Shown: positions 1 to 10,789 of the stretch, in pieces
Numbering within the stretch: position 1 is the first letter of the stretch
Layout of the letters: every line of letters begins with the position of its first letter
From: Perca fluviatilis
Taxonomy: Eukaryota; Chordata; Actinopteri; Perciformes; Percidae
NCBI RefSeq assembly: GCF_010015445.1
Contig: NC_053120.1
Coordinates: 4,415,614-4,479,613, forward strand
Length of the DNA: 64,000 nt
Direction: 5' to 3'
Made by a program: the position numbers and the translations under genes
The notes under the pieces: model-generated
Told to the model about the DNA's origin: nothing
Database searches by the model: none
The model's input: only the letters and a program-made list of their open reading frames with translations

Positions 1-362
1 TATGCATCCTTTTAGCACGACTCTTTGCGGAGAAACTCAGATTTACAGATCTGTCGATTAAATCAACCAATCGATTAGTCGATACGATTGTATGAGTGTT
101 AGTCGACTAAGAATTACTGAAAACATCGGAAAAAGCGACAAAAACGTCAACTTTTATTGTGAAATATTGCACCTTCAGAATAATAAGTGAAGGAAAAAAT
201 GCAGAGAAAGTAATTGCCATGTTGTTGTTTTTTTATTTACAGTACAAACAATCATTTTCTCCCCCTGACTTTGAACAGAACAGGGTGAGTTTGTTGTCGT
301 GCGATGTCACGCCTCTCTGCTGGGTTTTAAGCGTAGTTTTTCTTTGGTTTCTGCGCCTGCAG
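1..362 (+). other. intron sequence upstream of the first visible prpf38a exon
   Basis: No supportable exon. The stretch ends in the splice acceptor used by the exon at 363. Bases about 110-155 are A-rich with gtgacaaaaacgtc-like words, related to the interspersed repeat seen in full at 2125-2605. Open frames here continue into the exon at 363 but have no independent support. Confidence 0.5.
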
Positions 363-1213
363 CCGGAGAGACTCCAGACGCCCGAGCCCCACAGACGCCG
401 CGACGCTTACCGGGACAGCGACAGACCTCGCCGCTCTCCGTCACCTCGTTACAGACGCAGTCGCTCGCCCAGACGGTTTGTGTCTCGCTCACCCAAAATA
501 AGACATGTCTACCTTTTTTTTGTGTGTAAGAAATCGTGAACTAAAAGCTCTTATTTTGTTCCCCAGGAGGAGCAGATCTCCAAAGAGACGAAGGTATGTT
601 TTGCTCTTATCTGAAATCCTTTTGGCGCCTTTTTTTTTTTAATTTTTTTTTTTAAATACAATCAGGGCTCATACGTTTTGGAAAAAAAACCTGGAAAAGT
701 TATGGAATTTGAAAAATGCAAATTCCAGGCCTGGAAAGGTTTTGGAAACATAAAAAGACCCAGAAAGTTTTTGGAGAACTATAATAATCAGTCCCTCCAG
801 AAAAACGTGATTATGCGATCGCATAATTCAACGCATAATCAGCCAAAGTCTGCATATTTATGCGGGGGGGGGGGGGCGCATATTTTCAAATATGCCGCAC
901 TTTCGCCGCATAAATTGCCGATTTCCGTGCAAAATATGTGGCGCATGATTTCATAATCAACGCATTTTCGTTGCAAAAAAGTCCCATAATATATATTAGC
1001 AGAAAGTTGAAAAAATGTTGCGTTTACTTCACACAAGAGCAGCCATTTTCCCCTGTTGCCATGGGAACGTTATGAAGTGACGTCATTACGTGAACATCAT
1101 CGAAAAGCAGGTGTTGGGGGTTGAATCTGACATGTTGTACTCTGAGTCTCTTAAGTTGGTATATCTACTCAAATTTCTTTAAGTGCTCCTGCTGTATATT
1201 ATTATTATTTTAG

Positions 1214-1260
<47 letters not shown>

Positions 1261-3851
1261 ATATATTTTATGTTAACAATTTTTGAAAGTCTGTCTCTTT
1301 TGTATCTTTTATTTCCCTCTGTTTAGACTATTCCCTCTGTTTTTACTTTAATATTATATTATTTGTATATATTTTTGTATCTTATTTGTTTACTTTATTG
1401 CAATGACTGAATATCTGTAAACCTTTTTTGGAAATTAAGTTTTAAAAAAGCAGGGTGTTGGGGGGGGAGAATCACTTGTTGGAGGAATCACAGTTTTTTC
1501 TCTTTTTCATCAAACTGCATTTTTTGCAAGTTCCCGCAATTTCATCGCATAAAATTGCATAAATATCATTGATAGCATATTCCATCAGCATTTCTTAAGA
1601 AAACGTGCCGCATAATCAAGGATTTTTGCCCGCAACAATCACAAAAAAACTGGAAGGACTGAAAAATATCTGATTAATAAATGTCTTTTCACGTTGTCTT
1701 AACCTCAGCGTTGTATTCAGGGAGCGATATGATGAATCCATCTATGAACCACAGACATTATCATTCATGTTATAGTTAAACGTCTGAGGGGAAACTGTAA
1801 CACAGATTAGTATTCTTATTGTATAATGTCGACTGACATTTTCAGGAACACACAGTCATGGAAATTTGCCAAAAAGTCATGGAAAAGTACTGGTTAAAAT
1901 GTGTGTTTTTCTTTTATCTGAAATCCTTTTGCCGCCTTTTTTAAAATACAATACTCGTAGCTCATTGGTGTGTTTTTTTTTGTTGCGTGTTCTGACGTAG
2001 CCCGTCACCGCGGAGAGACCGCCATCGCAGCAAGAGCCCTCGCCGCCATCGAAGCCGCTCCCGAGACAGACGCCACCGCTCCAAATCCCCAGGTAGGCTC
2101 CAGTGCAGAGGTCCTCGAACGCACCGCTCAAAGGTCCCCATCTGTGTCAGATTTGACCCATTTTCAAAAAGGTTTTTATATCAGGAATTTGGGTTTTCTT
2201 TGAACAAAACTGTCCAAAAACATAACGTGGATGGTTCCATACAACCGTTAGTCTTCACAAGTAAAATAAATGATCAGATCACTGCTTTCATTTAATTTGG
2301 GTGATTTATTCAATTTTATAGCATTGGGGGAAAAAAAAAATGATCAAAGAAAGTTGGAAAAAAGTGACAAAAAAACAACAGAAATGCAGAAAAATCAACA
2401 AAAACATCAACAATAACCATTCAAAATTTGTGACAAAAAAACTGGAAAGAAAAGTGACAAAAACATCGGAAAAAGTGACAGGATTTTTTTTTGAAAAAAA
2501 AGTGAGAAAAACGTCACCTAAAAAAAAAGTTTCAATTAAAAATTTTGACCCAGAAAATAACCAGAGTTGCCTGATCGATGGGAAGACAACACAAGGGTTA
2601 ATGTTAAGAGTGACATGGTTCACTTGTGCTGTGGAGGATGAAATGTGTTTTTAATGATGATGTAGAAAAAGAGGAAATGGATCCTGACTGTAAATGATGA
2701 CTTGGTGATTGTTTTGGTATTAATTCTGTGGTTATTTCAAACCGTGCAGGTCACCACCGGAGCCACAGACATCGCAGCCACTCAAAGTCCCCAGAGAGGT
2801 GAGCGAGTCCCTCACACACTCACACATTTCTTTTAGAAAATATTCCCAAATAATCTGCACACGTGAGGCTGGGAATCATGTGAAGTTTTTAGAAAACTGT
2901 CCTCCCCCTCAAACTCTGCAAAATGCTTTTTTTAATTTAACTAAAAGAAGCCAAAGTTACTGAATGTTGTCTGAACTTAAGCAGCTGAACAATACGTTTG
3001 TTATTCGTCAAAATGTCTAAAGAAATATTTTACGAATCGGACTAATTCTATGCTTATGCTTTTCGGACACTTTTCTCCCTACTTTTTGTAGCTTTATTTT
3101 GACGGTTTTTTTTAAAGCTTTTCGGACACTTTTGTCCCTACTTTTTGTAGCTTTATTTTTACGTTTTTTTATGCTTTTCGGACGCTTTTCTCCCTACTTT
3201 TTGTAGCTTTATTTTGACGTTTTTTTTTAATGCTTTTCGGACACTTTTCTCCCTACTTTTTGTAGCTTTATTTTTACGTTTTTTTTAATGCTTTTCGGAC
3301 TCTTTTCTCCCTACTTTTTGTAGCATTTTTTCAACGTTTTTTTGATGCTTTTCGAACACCTTTGTCCCTATTTTCCTACGATTTTGTCCCTTTATTTTTA
3401 CGTCTTTTTGTCGCTTTTCTGACTTTTTTTTTCTCCTAAATTTTTTGTAGCTTTATTTCTACGTTTTCTGACTCTTTTGTTCCTTTTTTTTCCTACGTTT
3501 TTGTTGGTTTTTTTGTCGCTGTTACTGACACATTTGTCCCTTTTTTTTTTTTTTTTAAGTTTTTCTTGCTTTATTTTCTACGCTTTTCTCACTTCTGATG
3601 TTTTTTTATTTGTACGGTTTGTCGTGCCGTCTCAGATACATTTTAGTCTGAACCGTAACAATCTTCCCCACAAAGTCTGTTGCCGTTTTCTGGAGCTTTT
3701 TATCGTATCAAACGATCAGCAGATGGCACTTGGCTCAGTCTTATGTAGAAAAGTCATTCTCTCAACAACCATTTATTAAATTATTTCCCTTCTTTCCCAT
3801 CACAGGAGTTCAAAAAAGAGTCACAAGAAGAGTCGAAGAGGAAACGAGTGA
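363..3851 (+). CDS. prpf38a: prpf38a, 3' coding exons (RS-rich C-terminus of pre-mRNA-splicing factor 38A)
   Basis: Five exons join in frame with consensus GT/AG borders: 363-475, 567-593, 2001-2092, 2750-2798 and 3806-3851 (TGA 3849-3851). Spliced, they encode an Arg/Ser domain with runs such as RRSPSPRYRRSRSPRR, RHRSKSPRRHRSRSRDRR and a final KKSHKKSRRGNE, which I recognise as the C-terminus of vertebrate PRPF38A. All exon phases match (2, 2, 1, 2). The N-terminal PRP38 domain lies upstream of the window. PRPF38A is a nuclear spliceosomal protein of the precatalytic B complex associated with the U4/U6.U5 tri-snRNP; the RS tail serves protein-protein contacts. The introns are loaded with repeats. 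The gene converges on IFIT copy A, which lies on the other strand. Identification is by recall of the family C-terminus, not by a database search. Confidence 0.88.
789..1661. mobile_element. non-autonomous DNA transposon with ~30-bp terminal inverted repeats
   Basis: The left end reads CAGTCCCTCCAG followed by aaaacgtgattatgcg. The reverse complement of the right end reads CAGTCCTTCCAG followed by tttttttgtgattgttgcg. Subterminal blocks are rich in 'cgcataa' words. No transposase frame is present. It contains a (TA)n run at about 1215-1257. Flanking bases are A/T-rich and I cannot define an exact target-site duplication. It lies inside a prpf38a intron. Confidence 0.7.
1215..1257. repeat. (TA)n microsatellite
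   Basis: Uninterrupted alternating TA of about 43 bp inside the TIR element. Confidence 0.9.
2125..2605. mobile_element. A-rich interspersed repeat (gtgacaaaaa family), copy 1
   Basis: Contains gatttgacccattttcaaaa, then a long stretch of gtgacaaaaa-like words, then tgacccagaaaataacc and a terminal gggaagacaacacaagggtt. The same order recurs at 38265-38720 and, in shortened form, at 53160-53475, and the ends resemble those of the element at 5139-5766. Long frames on both strands are by-products of the biased composition. Confidence 0.6.
3056..3480. repeat. intronic minisatellite, ~57-60 bp unit
   Basis: At least five head-to-tail copies of a unit containing gcttttcggacacttttctc, then cctactttttgtagcttta and a T run, decaying towards 3500. 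It occupies the last prpf38a intron upstream of the terminal exon. Confidence 0.85.
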
Positions 3852-4966
3852 TCTCACGTCTACTTTTATATCTTGTCCTCCTTTTTTTGTACCTTCGATC
3901 TGTCAGATCTTTGTTTCTTTTACAAGTAATTTCAGTTGTAGATTTCGGCCCACTGACCTGTCTGTAAGTTATTACGATGTAAAGGTTCCAGCAGTGTTTC
4001 ATGTCCGGTATCTAATCACTCTCAAACCCTCTGAGAGACAATAATCTAATATAATAGGGATGCACCGAATCCAGATTTTTGGGGTTCGGCCTCCTCCCAT
4101 CCTCAGTCCACTAACACAGTAAACACATGAATGAAGTAAACAACGTCCACTGCCTCTAAAATAGTTAAATGTAACAACTTAATGTTGAGTTTGCGCTCTT
4201 TTTCACATCGTAGGAAAGCACATCGCTATCGCCAGATGGCGAGTGACAATTTTGTTTGGCAAATTTTTCGCTAACCAGTGTATGATGAAGGCATGTTGGG
4301 GGGTGGTGGGAGGGGGTGAAATTAGAAAGCTAACGTTAGCTAACGAGCAGCAGCCGGCCGTTCGGTCGCTCCGCTCCCACTGCCGAGAGAACAGCTGACA
4401 GCCCGGGAGAGACACGGTCTGGTTAACACCAGTTTGTAGCTGTGACCCATGAACCCAGTAAACACATGAATAAAGTAAACAGGGACTGTCCTTCCTTTGC
4501 CGTACCTGACGTTGCTGCATTCTGGCTGCTGTCTGGAGATTCCTTCGTGCACAACTCGTATTCTTTCAGATGTTTCAGACCAGATGTTGTAACAGCGGCC
4601 ATGTTGTGTATAGTTTAGGGTCCTCGCCACCACCAGACCAATCAACATTGCAAACTGAACATGTAGCTGGACTTGAATGGTCTTCTTTAGACTGAAAGTT
4701 CTGCCAAACAACAACTTGTTCTGCTCACCAGTTCCATGTCCACTTCCTCACAGCCTGCTGCATTGAACGCTCCACCTACGTAAACACCTTCCCGTAATCA
4801 ACGGCGCTGTCGTTACGGCGACCACGAATGCTTAAAGCGCTTTTTTCCCAATAAAAACCCCCCCCCCTATGAGGGGGGAGGGAAAAGTTGGGGGTGGGTT
4901 TTTTTTTAACTTTTGGATCTGTGTAAATGTAGAAAATGTTTCTGTATGTTGAGAGTTTGTCAAAGA
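3852..4966 (+). other. likely prpf38a 3' UTR, invaded by repeats
   Basis: Non-coding from the TGA at 3849-3851 to the first good poly(A) hexamer. Around 4055-4100 the words gatgcaccgaatccagat and ggttcggcc resemble the ends of a teleost hAT-type repeat. Two diverged copies of a 'cagtaaacacatgaat(g/a)aagtaaac' block lie at 4117 and 4456. No other gene is seen. Confidence 0.45.
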
Positions 4967-4972
4967 AATAAA
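4967..4972 (+). promoter_or_regulatory. poly(A) signal, probably of prpf38a
   Basis: AATAAA in the context caaagaaataaagaccctg, about 1.1 kb 3' of the prpf38a stop. Assignment to this gene rests on position and strand only. Confidence 0.5.
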
Positions 4973-5138
4973 GACCCTGATCCATGAAGTTGTGTTTTTA
5001 GAAGTTTGTTTGAAGACGAGGAACCACAGCTCGGGATCGATGCTTCTGGGATTTTATTGACAAGAAACTTTTATCATGTGATATCATGCTAAAAAATTAC
5101 AGCCGTGTTTTCATGTTTCAGTATGTAAAGGTAATGTG

Positions 5139-5766
5139 TTAGCCCTCCGGTTGTCCTTCTGGGTCACAATTGCAAATTAACTTTTTTTTTAAAAGATTTT
5201 TTTTTTTTTTGGGCTTTTCCCTTTATTATAGTGACAGTGGATAGACATGAAAGGGGGAGAGAGATAGGGGATGACACGCAGCAAAGGGCCATAGGTCAGA
5301 TTCGAACCCGCACCGCTGCAGGACTGAGCCAACATGGGGCGAACGCTCGTGCTGGGTGAGCTAGAGGTCGCCCCGCAAATTAACTTGACTCTTTATCCAA
5401 TGTTTTTGACACTTTTTGAAACGTTTTTGTCGCTCTATTTAAATACATGGTCAATAAACATAATGACATAAATGACCTAATACCAATTTTTTGGTTTTAA
5501 AAAAACAACTTGTTGATTAATTTGACTGATAGTCAAGATCAGAGGATGTTGAGTGGATCGCAGTTTATTTCAAATGCTATAAAACTGAGAAATCTACACC
5601 CACAATTCAATGAAAGAAATCATTAGCCTGCCATGAATGTTACATGGCTTCCATACAATGTACATCCACGCATTCATGTTATTTTTGGGGCTATTTGATT
5701 CAAAGAAACCTATCATTCCGATATTAAAAATGGGTCAAATTTGACCCAGAGGACAACACAAGGGTT
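5139..5766. mobile_element. TIR element with ends agccctccggttgtcc / ggacaacacaagggtt
   Basis: The left end agccctccggttgtccttct is the approximate inverse of the right end, gacccagaggacaacacaag followed by ggttac. Both are followed inwards by gggtca/tgaccc words shared with the repeat at 2125-2605. A tRNA-derived SINE (5187-5374) is nested within it. No coding frame. Confidence 0.6.
5187..5374 (-). mobile_element. tRNA-derived SINE
   Basis: Read on the minus strand it starts ggggcgacctctagctcacc and has a pol III A-box-like tagctca...gagcg and a B box GGTTCGAATCTGACC, followed by a unique body and, at the 3' end, an A-rich tail (T run 5187-5210 on the plus strand). The head is tRNA-like but does not fold as a full functional tRNA. 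Confidence 0.75.
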
Positions 5767-6163
5767 ACAAATGTGTTCATAGAGAAGGATATAATTTAAC
5801 ATGACTCTAATAAAGTTCTCCAATAATAAATAGATCATGAAATCATCTTAACTTTGGTTTAAATTCAAGGAAAAAAATGACTTTCAGCTTATACATCACA
5901 TTATCAATCAAGAGTTTTATATTTGTTACAGAAATCAAAGCACATTTCAGAGAGTATTGTCTTCTAAAGACAAAAACCACTAAAATAGGGCTGTGTGAAA
6001 TACAAAAATCTTAGAAATGTGGGACCATTGGGCTGTGGGAACACAGGCACGCTCCCTTCTGAATAAGGTGTTGCTGCTTCTGGACCAGCAGACCAACAGA
6101 AGGAAACAGGTTTTCCTGATGTGTAATCAATTTCTGGATTAAGAACCAGTGCTTTTAAAAACA
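5767..6163 (-). other. 3' flank of IFIT copy A
   Basis: The first ~110 bases next to the stop codon are the conserved IFIT tail (minus strand: ttttaaaagcactggttctt, then ggtctgctggtccagaagca), shared with copies B, C, D, E and F. Beyond about 6050 it diverges. No clear AATAAA for A was identified, and there is no other gene. Confidence 0.6.
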
Positions 6164-7460
6164 CTATGGCTCTTGCAGGTTTGCCAGGAAGACCTCTATT
6201 TCTCTCCACATGTGGCTCCTGCCTCTGTTCTTCTTCAGAGTTGTGATGCTGTTCTCACGATAGAAGGATTGATGCGTTATCGCTGCTGCATTCATGTGAT
6301 TTCGTGTTGATTTGTCGTACTGTCGGTTGTAGTATAAATGTTTTGCATAGTTGTTGTAGAGCATCTGTTTGTCTGCAGGTTCCAGATCTCTTTCTAGCAG
6401 TTCCTGGTATATCTGCTCAGCTTTAACCTGGTTGTTATTAAACTGTTTATAAATATTTGCAAGGTATATTTTCCTAATGAATGAAGAATGAGGGTAAAGA
6501 GCAATCACCTCTTCATGGAGACTGATTGCTCTGTCTATCACGCTTTGCTCTGGGCGACTGTCCCTGAAAAAAGTGAGCTTCCATTTGTAGCAGAGTGCAG
6601 CACACCTCTTTAAATAACGCTCATCTGGATGGGTTCTCAGAGTCTCCTCTACAAATTTAATGGCCTCATCAATAGATAGATAGCAACTGTAAACTTTTAG
6701 TAATGGTCTAATACCACTGTAGCTGCTCACAGGATTTTTCAACATCTTTTTGGCTAACTCACATGCTTCCTCTTCGATTTTTTCTCCTCTCTTAGCACAT
6801 TGGTTTAAGTAGTAAACAGCGAGGTACAAGTTCTCTGGATCCTGTTCCTTGGCGAGTCTCATTTTCTCCAGAAGGTCAGCCTCCACCACTGTCTCGCTGT
6901 GACTAGAAGCATACATTAGGGCTAAGACGTAGCTGGTGTTCCACTCCACCATGTCCGGCTGCATGCTGATGGCTCTCTGGAAGTAATCTGCAGCCTGCTT
7001 TTTGTCAGGGCTGAACTTCATCAGGGTCCAGCCTTTCTCAGCGTAGATCTCTGGATGGAGCTGGTCCTGGGATGGAGATGGGTATTTATTCATCAGGGCG
7101 TTGACCTTTGACAGGTAAGCCTGACTCTCTGCTTGGTCTCCCAGGTGGTGGTGCAGCCACGCCAGGTTCCCGTAGTTCACCACCAACCAGGGACCCTCAT
7201 CTGCGTTTCTTATCTTGCTGAAGGCCTCTGCAGCCTTGTTGAAGAAACTCTGGGCGTCTTCGGTGAACCCCAGCTTGTACTGAACGAACCCCCGCAGGTT
7301 GTAAATGTGACCCAGCCAGCTGTTCCCCTCCTCGGTGCCGATGTCCTCCAGGTTGTCCTTCCGACGTAAAAGTAGGGACTCGCTGGGGTCCAGATCCCAG
7401 GTGAAGTGGCACTGCAGGGCCTCCAGTCTGGACTCCAGTGTTGTTTGATTCTGAGCAGCA
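6164..7460 (-). CDS. ifit: IFIT copy A, exon 2 (intact)
   Basis: Interferon-induced protein with tetratricopeptide repeats; members of this family bind RNA and act as cytosolic antiviral effectors. Exon 2 begins at 7460 after the acceptor tctccatcag and stays open to TAG 6164-6166. Joined to exon 1 at 9688-9695 it gives about 433 residues, close to fish IFITs and shorter than human IFIT1. Family marks: ALQCHFTWDL near the N-terminus, NLRGFVQYKLG, YGNLAWLHHHLGDQAE and EIYAEKGWTLMKF, arranged as a series of TPR helix pairs, with C-terminal CREIEEFLANLQEP-like residues (here WREIEVFLANLQEP). The middle segment (LMYASSHSETVVEADLLEKM) marks a subfamily different from B/H and from C/D/E. It runs opposite to all other copies. 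I found no stop or frameshift in it. Confidence 0.9.
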
Positions 7461-7879
7461 CTGATGGAGAATAAAAATTATTATTAAAACATATCAGCCA
7501 AAGATCAGCTTTCCCAAAAGAGGCTGAGCAGAGTGATACCCTGATAATTGGAGCACATCCTCCAGTCCCCATTTTTTGAATAAGGAAAGAACAGAAGAAT
7601 TAAAGCTTGAAAGGAATTAAGACAAAATATTGAGGAAAAGACAGAGGGAAGGACAGATGGGAATGGGATGAGAAATAAGGAAACATGGCAGAAAGAGGCA
7701 AGGAAAAAAAAACAGGAGGAAGGATTTGAGGAAATGAGGAAAAGATAAATAGGAACGAAGACAGGAAGTAAGGAATTAGTAAAGAACGGAAGAAAGACAA
7801 CTGAAAGCAGCCACTGAGGAAACACATTACACATCATTCATTCATTAAATCAAATTATAGTAATAATATAGTCAACTTA
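7461..7879. other. IFIT-A intron, purine-rich low-complexity stretch
   Basis: Bases about 7570-7830 on the plus strand are almost all G/A (aggaaa, gggaagga words). Frames across it are compositional. The rest of this stretch shows nothing recognisable. Confidence 0.6.
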
Positions 7880-8995
7880 TATTTAGCTCTAACACACATA
7901 AATACCCCACAGGACATGCCAGAGGTCTTTTCAAAGTTCCTAGATCCCGACCACAATCAATGCAACGTACAGTATTGTATCGAGCGATGGTTGCATGGAA
8001 CTCACTTCCAGCTGAGATTGCTAAAGCGCACAATGAATCAAGCTTTAAAGGTCCCATGGTATGGTGCTCTTTGGATGCTTTTATATAGGCCTTAGTGGTC
8101 CCCTAATACTGTATCTGAAGTCTCTTTTATATAGACCTTAGTGGTCCCCTAATACTGTATCTGAAGTCTCTTTTATATAGACCTTAGTGGTCCCCTAATA
8201 CTGTATCTGAAGTCTCTTTCCCGAAATTAAGCCTTGGTGCAGAATTACACCCACTAGAGCCAGTCCCACAATGAGCTTTCCTTAGGATGTGCCATTTCTG
8301 TGTCTGTAGCTATTGAGGAGGAGAGGGGGGGGGCAAGGTGGAGGGGGTGTGGCCTTGACCAACTGCCACTTTGCTCGTTTGAAAGCCATGATGTCTCTCT
8401 CTCTCTCATGGGTGGGCCAAATTCTCTGGGTGGGCAAAGCAGAGAAAGGGTAGGTAACCTTGCTCCTTATGACCTCATAAGGAGAAGACTCCTGATTGGT
8501 CCATCTGAGCTTTCATTTTCTCAAAGGCAGAGCAGGATACCCAGGGCTCGGTTTACACCTATCACCATTTCTAGCCACTGGGGGACCATAGGCAGGCTGG
8601 GGGAACTCATATTAATGTTAAAAAACCTCATAAAGTGAAATTGTCATGCCATGGGACCTTTAAAAAACAAGTAAAGGAACATCTAAGGGCCCTATGCTTG
8701 TAACCATATTTTGTAACTACTTTTGTACTTTTTACGATAGGAATATTTATATGTATACAAAGATGTTGTATTATTGAACTTTTCTATATTCAGTGCTTAT
8801 GTAATTAGAGTAATATTTATAAGAGTATATGAAGAGGAATATGTATAGTTATATTTGCAAGAAAGAATAATGCTAGTTGTACTGCTCTTATTGTTATACC
8901 ATGTGGCTGTTTTGTCTGAAAACGTCTTAACTGTTGTAATCTTTTATGTTTTCAGTAGCTGATGTTCTGCAGCAGCTAATGGTAATCCTAATAAA
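7880..8995 (+). mobile_element. LINE (non-LTR retrotransposon) 3' fragment, split by a MITE
   Basis: Translation of about 7885-8048 gives VLYRAMVAWNSLPAEIAKAH and then NESSFK; after the MITE (8049-8659) the frame resumes as KQVKEHLRALCL and a stop near 8701. The WNSLP...SFK...L pattern is typical of the C-terminus of L2/CR1-type ORF2 proteins in fish. The 3' end is AT-rich and finishes in an aataaaataataaat run. Only the tail of the element is present, as usual for 5'-truncated LINE copies. Confidence 0.7.
8049..8659. mobile_element. TTAA-flanked MITE (AGGTCCCATGG ends)
   Basis: Termini AGGTCCCATGGTATGG and CCATGCCATGGGACCT-like are inverted repeats, flanked on both sides by TTAA (8045-8048, 8660-8663) within TTTAAA, as for piggyBac-type MITEs. 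It interrupts the LINE reading frame exactly between the codons of SFK. Inside, a ~47-bp block (cttttatatagaccttagtg then gtcccctaatactgtatctg) is repeated three times at about 8078-8218. No transposase. Confidence 0.85.
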
Positions 8996-9269
8996 ATAAT
9001 AAATCAAAATAAAATACATGTATTTTGCATAACCTCCAATTTCTCTACCAGGATTATATTTCTGGTAAAACGAAAATACAATTTTGAAAATCCCTGTGGC
9101 CCTGCAGAAGCAACAGTCATTTCTAAAAGAAACTTAAGGAAGCAAAGTTCCAGCGCCAGCCAAGTCGTTGTCAACTTTTACAGACGAGTAACCGCAGTAA
9201 ATAAAGATGGAGCAATACAAATAGTGTGGTTTAGTTTCTTGTGTAGCATAAAAGGACTACAACTTGTTT
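8996..9269. other. IFIT-A intron, no recognised content
   Basis: AT-rich sequence between the LINE tail and the exon-2 relic. No gene, repeat structure or regulatory motif could be supported. Confidence 0.5.
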
Positions 9270-9308
9270 TTAATTGTGAAACTCTGTACTGTTTGACTCT
9301 GAGCATCA
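9270..9308 (-). pseudogene. relic of an IFIT exon-2 start inside the intron of copy A
   Basis: On the minus strand the acceptor tttttattctcattcag is followed by tgatgctcagagtcaaaca, the first bases of an IFIT exon 2, after which homology stops. The acceptor spelling ctcattcag and the upstream intron (9340-9680) match copy B. The promoter and exon 1 now serving A therefore originally belonged to an exon 2 that has been lost, and the A exon 2 lies 1.8 kb further on. Confidence 0.75.
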
Positions 9309-9339
9309 CTGAATGAGAATAAAAATGTTTTTTTTTTTT

Positions 9340-10499
9340 TTATTAAAAATTTGTATTCATATTTTTAACAGTATACAAAAAACGAACCCCCCATTCGTCA
9401 TCACCACTTACCCAGACAAAAATCACGAAAAGATGACATAGTAACCCTAACGCAACAGAATAACAACAAAATAGACCGTTAACTGTAAACTAAATAAACA
9501 TGTATGTGACAACCAGTGGAGTTTTAAGAAGTTAAGTATAAGAACAAAATAGGGATGGAATAAAAACATCAACATTGAATTGTAGGATCCATAATGTTAA
9601 TATTTCAGGCTCTGGGGCTCAATAATAAGATGTTAAATAAATCATTATGATTCTCTGTATATATTAAATGCAGCAGCAGCTCCTCACCTCATCATTCAGC
9701 TGTTTCCTCGACTCAGTAGTTCTCTAAATATTCGGCTGGTTTCTGCTCTTGATGCTGCTTTGGGTCCGCTGGTATAAAGTCAGTGATGTCCAACTTCTGC
9801 CTCGCTGTAAATGATGAGATGTTGTTGAAGCACGCAGCTTTAAATAGTCACGCTGAAGTCGGAGGGGATGGCTGAGGTGGGGCATTTAAAGTATAAAGTC
9901 GTATTACTACTTCAGTCTTATCTCACCTTGGCTGTCGTTTCCCAAGAATGGAAACCTGCAGCCAAATATCTGAAAGAAATCACGACAAACTTTGTGATTA
10001 TACAGTAGCTTCTTCTTGAAGAGTAAGATGACTCACTGAGTTTCAAACAGTGAAATATTCAAAGCCAAGGTGCCACGTTTTTATGGCTGACCTTTGTACG
10101 AGATGTAGTGGTATGAAGACCTGATATTGGACTCATTATGTAAGACTTTCTGGAGTGATTGGGTTTATCTTACTGGCAGCGGCACTAATCATAGACTAAT
10201 AACCTTTTCATTATGACATTTGTATCTCTGCAATTGTGATTCCTCATAATGCAACTCTGATTGCCCCCCCAACTGCTTTGCCTCTCTGAAGGTTTCTATT
10301 TTCTTTACGTATTACGGTTGAGCTTGAGTGGATCAGACAGAATAGTGGCAATATTGCTGCAACTAACAATTATTTTCATTGTCGATTCATCTGCTGATTA
10401 TTTTCTTGATTAATCAAATAGTTGCTTGGTCTATAAAATGTCAGAAAATGGTGTAAAATGTGTATCAGTGTTTCTAAAAGGCCAAGATGACGTCCTCAA
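9340..10499 (-). repeat. left arm of the A/B inverted duplication
   Basis: The reverse complement of this block matches the promoter, exon 1 and first intron part of copy B (13008-13947, continuing at about 16003-16180). Shared landmarks in order are gtcagaaaatggtg, agtggcaatattgctgcaac, the STAT/IRF-like box, the TATA box, the ATGATGAG exon end, and gtaggatccataatgttaat. The outer ~120 bp (10370-10499) is itself a dispersed fish repeat containing gattaatcaaatagttgctt. Confidence 0.85.
9688..9948 (-). promoter_or_regulatory. ifit: IFIT-A promoter, 5' UTR and exon 1
   Basis: Minus-strand order: STAT/IRF-like box TTCTTGGGAAACGACAG (9948-9930), TATA box TATTTAAA (9846-9839), 5' UTR, then exon 1 coding end ATGATGAG (9695-9688) before the donor GTGAGG. 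The two coding-phase bases AG join the T at 7460 to give Met-(Met)-Ser-Ala-Ala-Gln. The second ATG has A at -3 and is the better start. This tiny coding exon 1 is the standard IFIT arrangement. Confidence 0.8.
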
Positions 10500-10789
10500 A
10501 TGTCTTGTTTTGTCCCCAACTCAAAGATATTCAGTTTCCTGTCCCAGAGGAGAGAAGATACTAGAACATATTCACATTTAACAAGTTGACATCACACAAG
10601 TTTACCTGTTTTTCCATAAAAAAACGACTAAAACTTATCAGTCGATTATCAAAATACTTGTCAATTCATTTAATAGTTGACAACAAATGGAAAAACACAC
10701 CCATCAGCGATCCTCAGGAATTGAAACTTTCCAACAGGAAGGGAAGCAAAATGCTGCTTCTCAGCCTGGTTTTTATTTGCTCTTTGTCG
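10500..10789. other. end of dispersed repeat and unassigned sequence in the A-B spacer
   Basis: Bases to about 10680 continue the dispersed repeat of the left arm (ttgtccccaactcaaagata, cagtcgattatcaaaatact). The rest is unassigned. A 68-codon frame here has no support. Confidence 0.4.

Larger units (their letters stand above)
671..1900. repeat. interspersed 'ctggaaaagtcatgg' repeat, split by a nested transposon
   Basis: Bases 671-788 and about 1850-1900 share ctggaaaag / tcatggaa words typical of one teleost repeat and are separated by the TIR element 789-1661. Just outside, bases 603-660 and 1905-1960 are direct copies of each other (tatctgaaatccttttg followed by a T-rich run and aaatacaa), so the whole block is bracketed by a short intronic duplication. 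Confidence 0.55.

Noticed and set aside
5280..5374. tRNA-like sequences at 5.3 and 29.3 kb on the minus strand
   Set aside because: Pol III boxes are present but the fold is incomplete and the same body and tail follow both; they are SINE heads, not tRNA genes.
7505..7837. 75-110 codon minus-strand frames in the IFIT-A intron
   Set aside because: Purine-rich low-complexity tract; translation is F/L/S-rich without domains.
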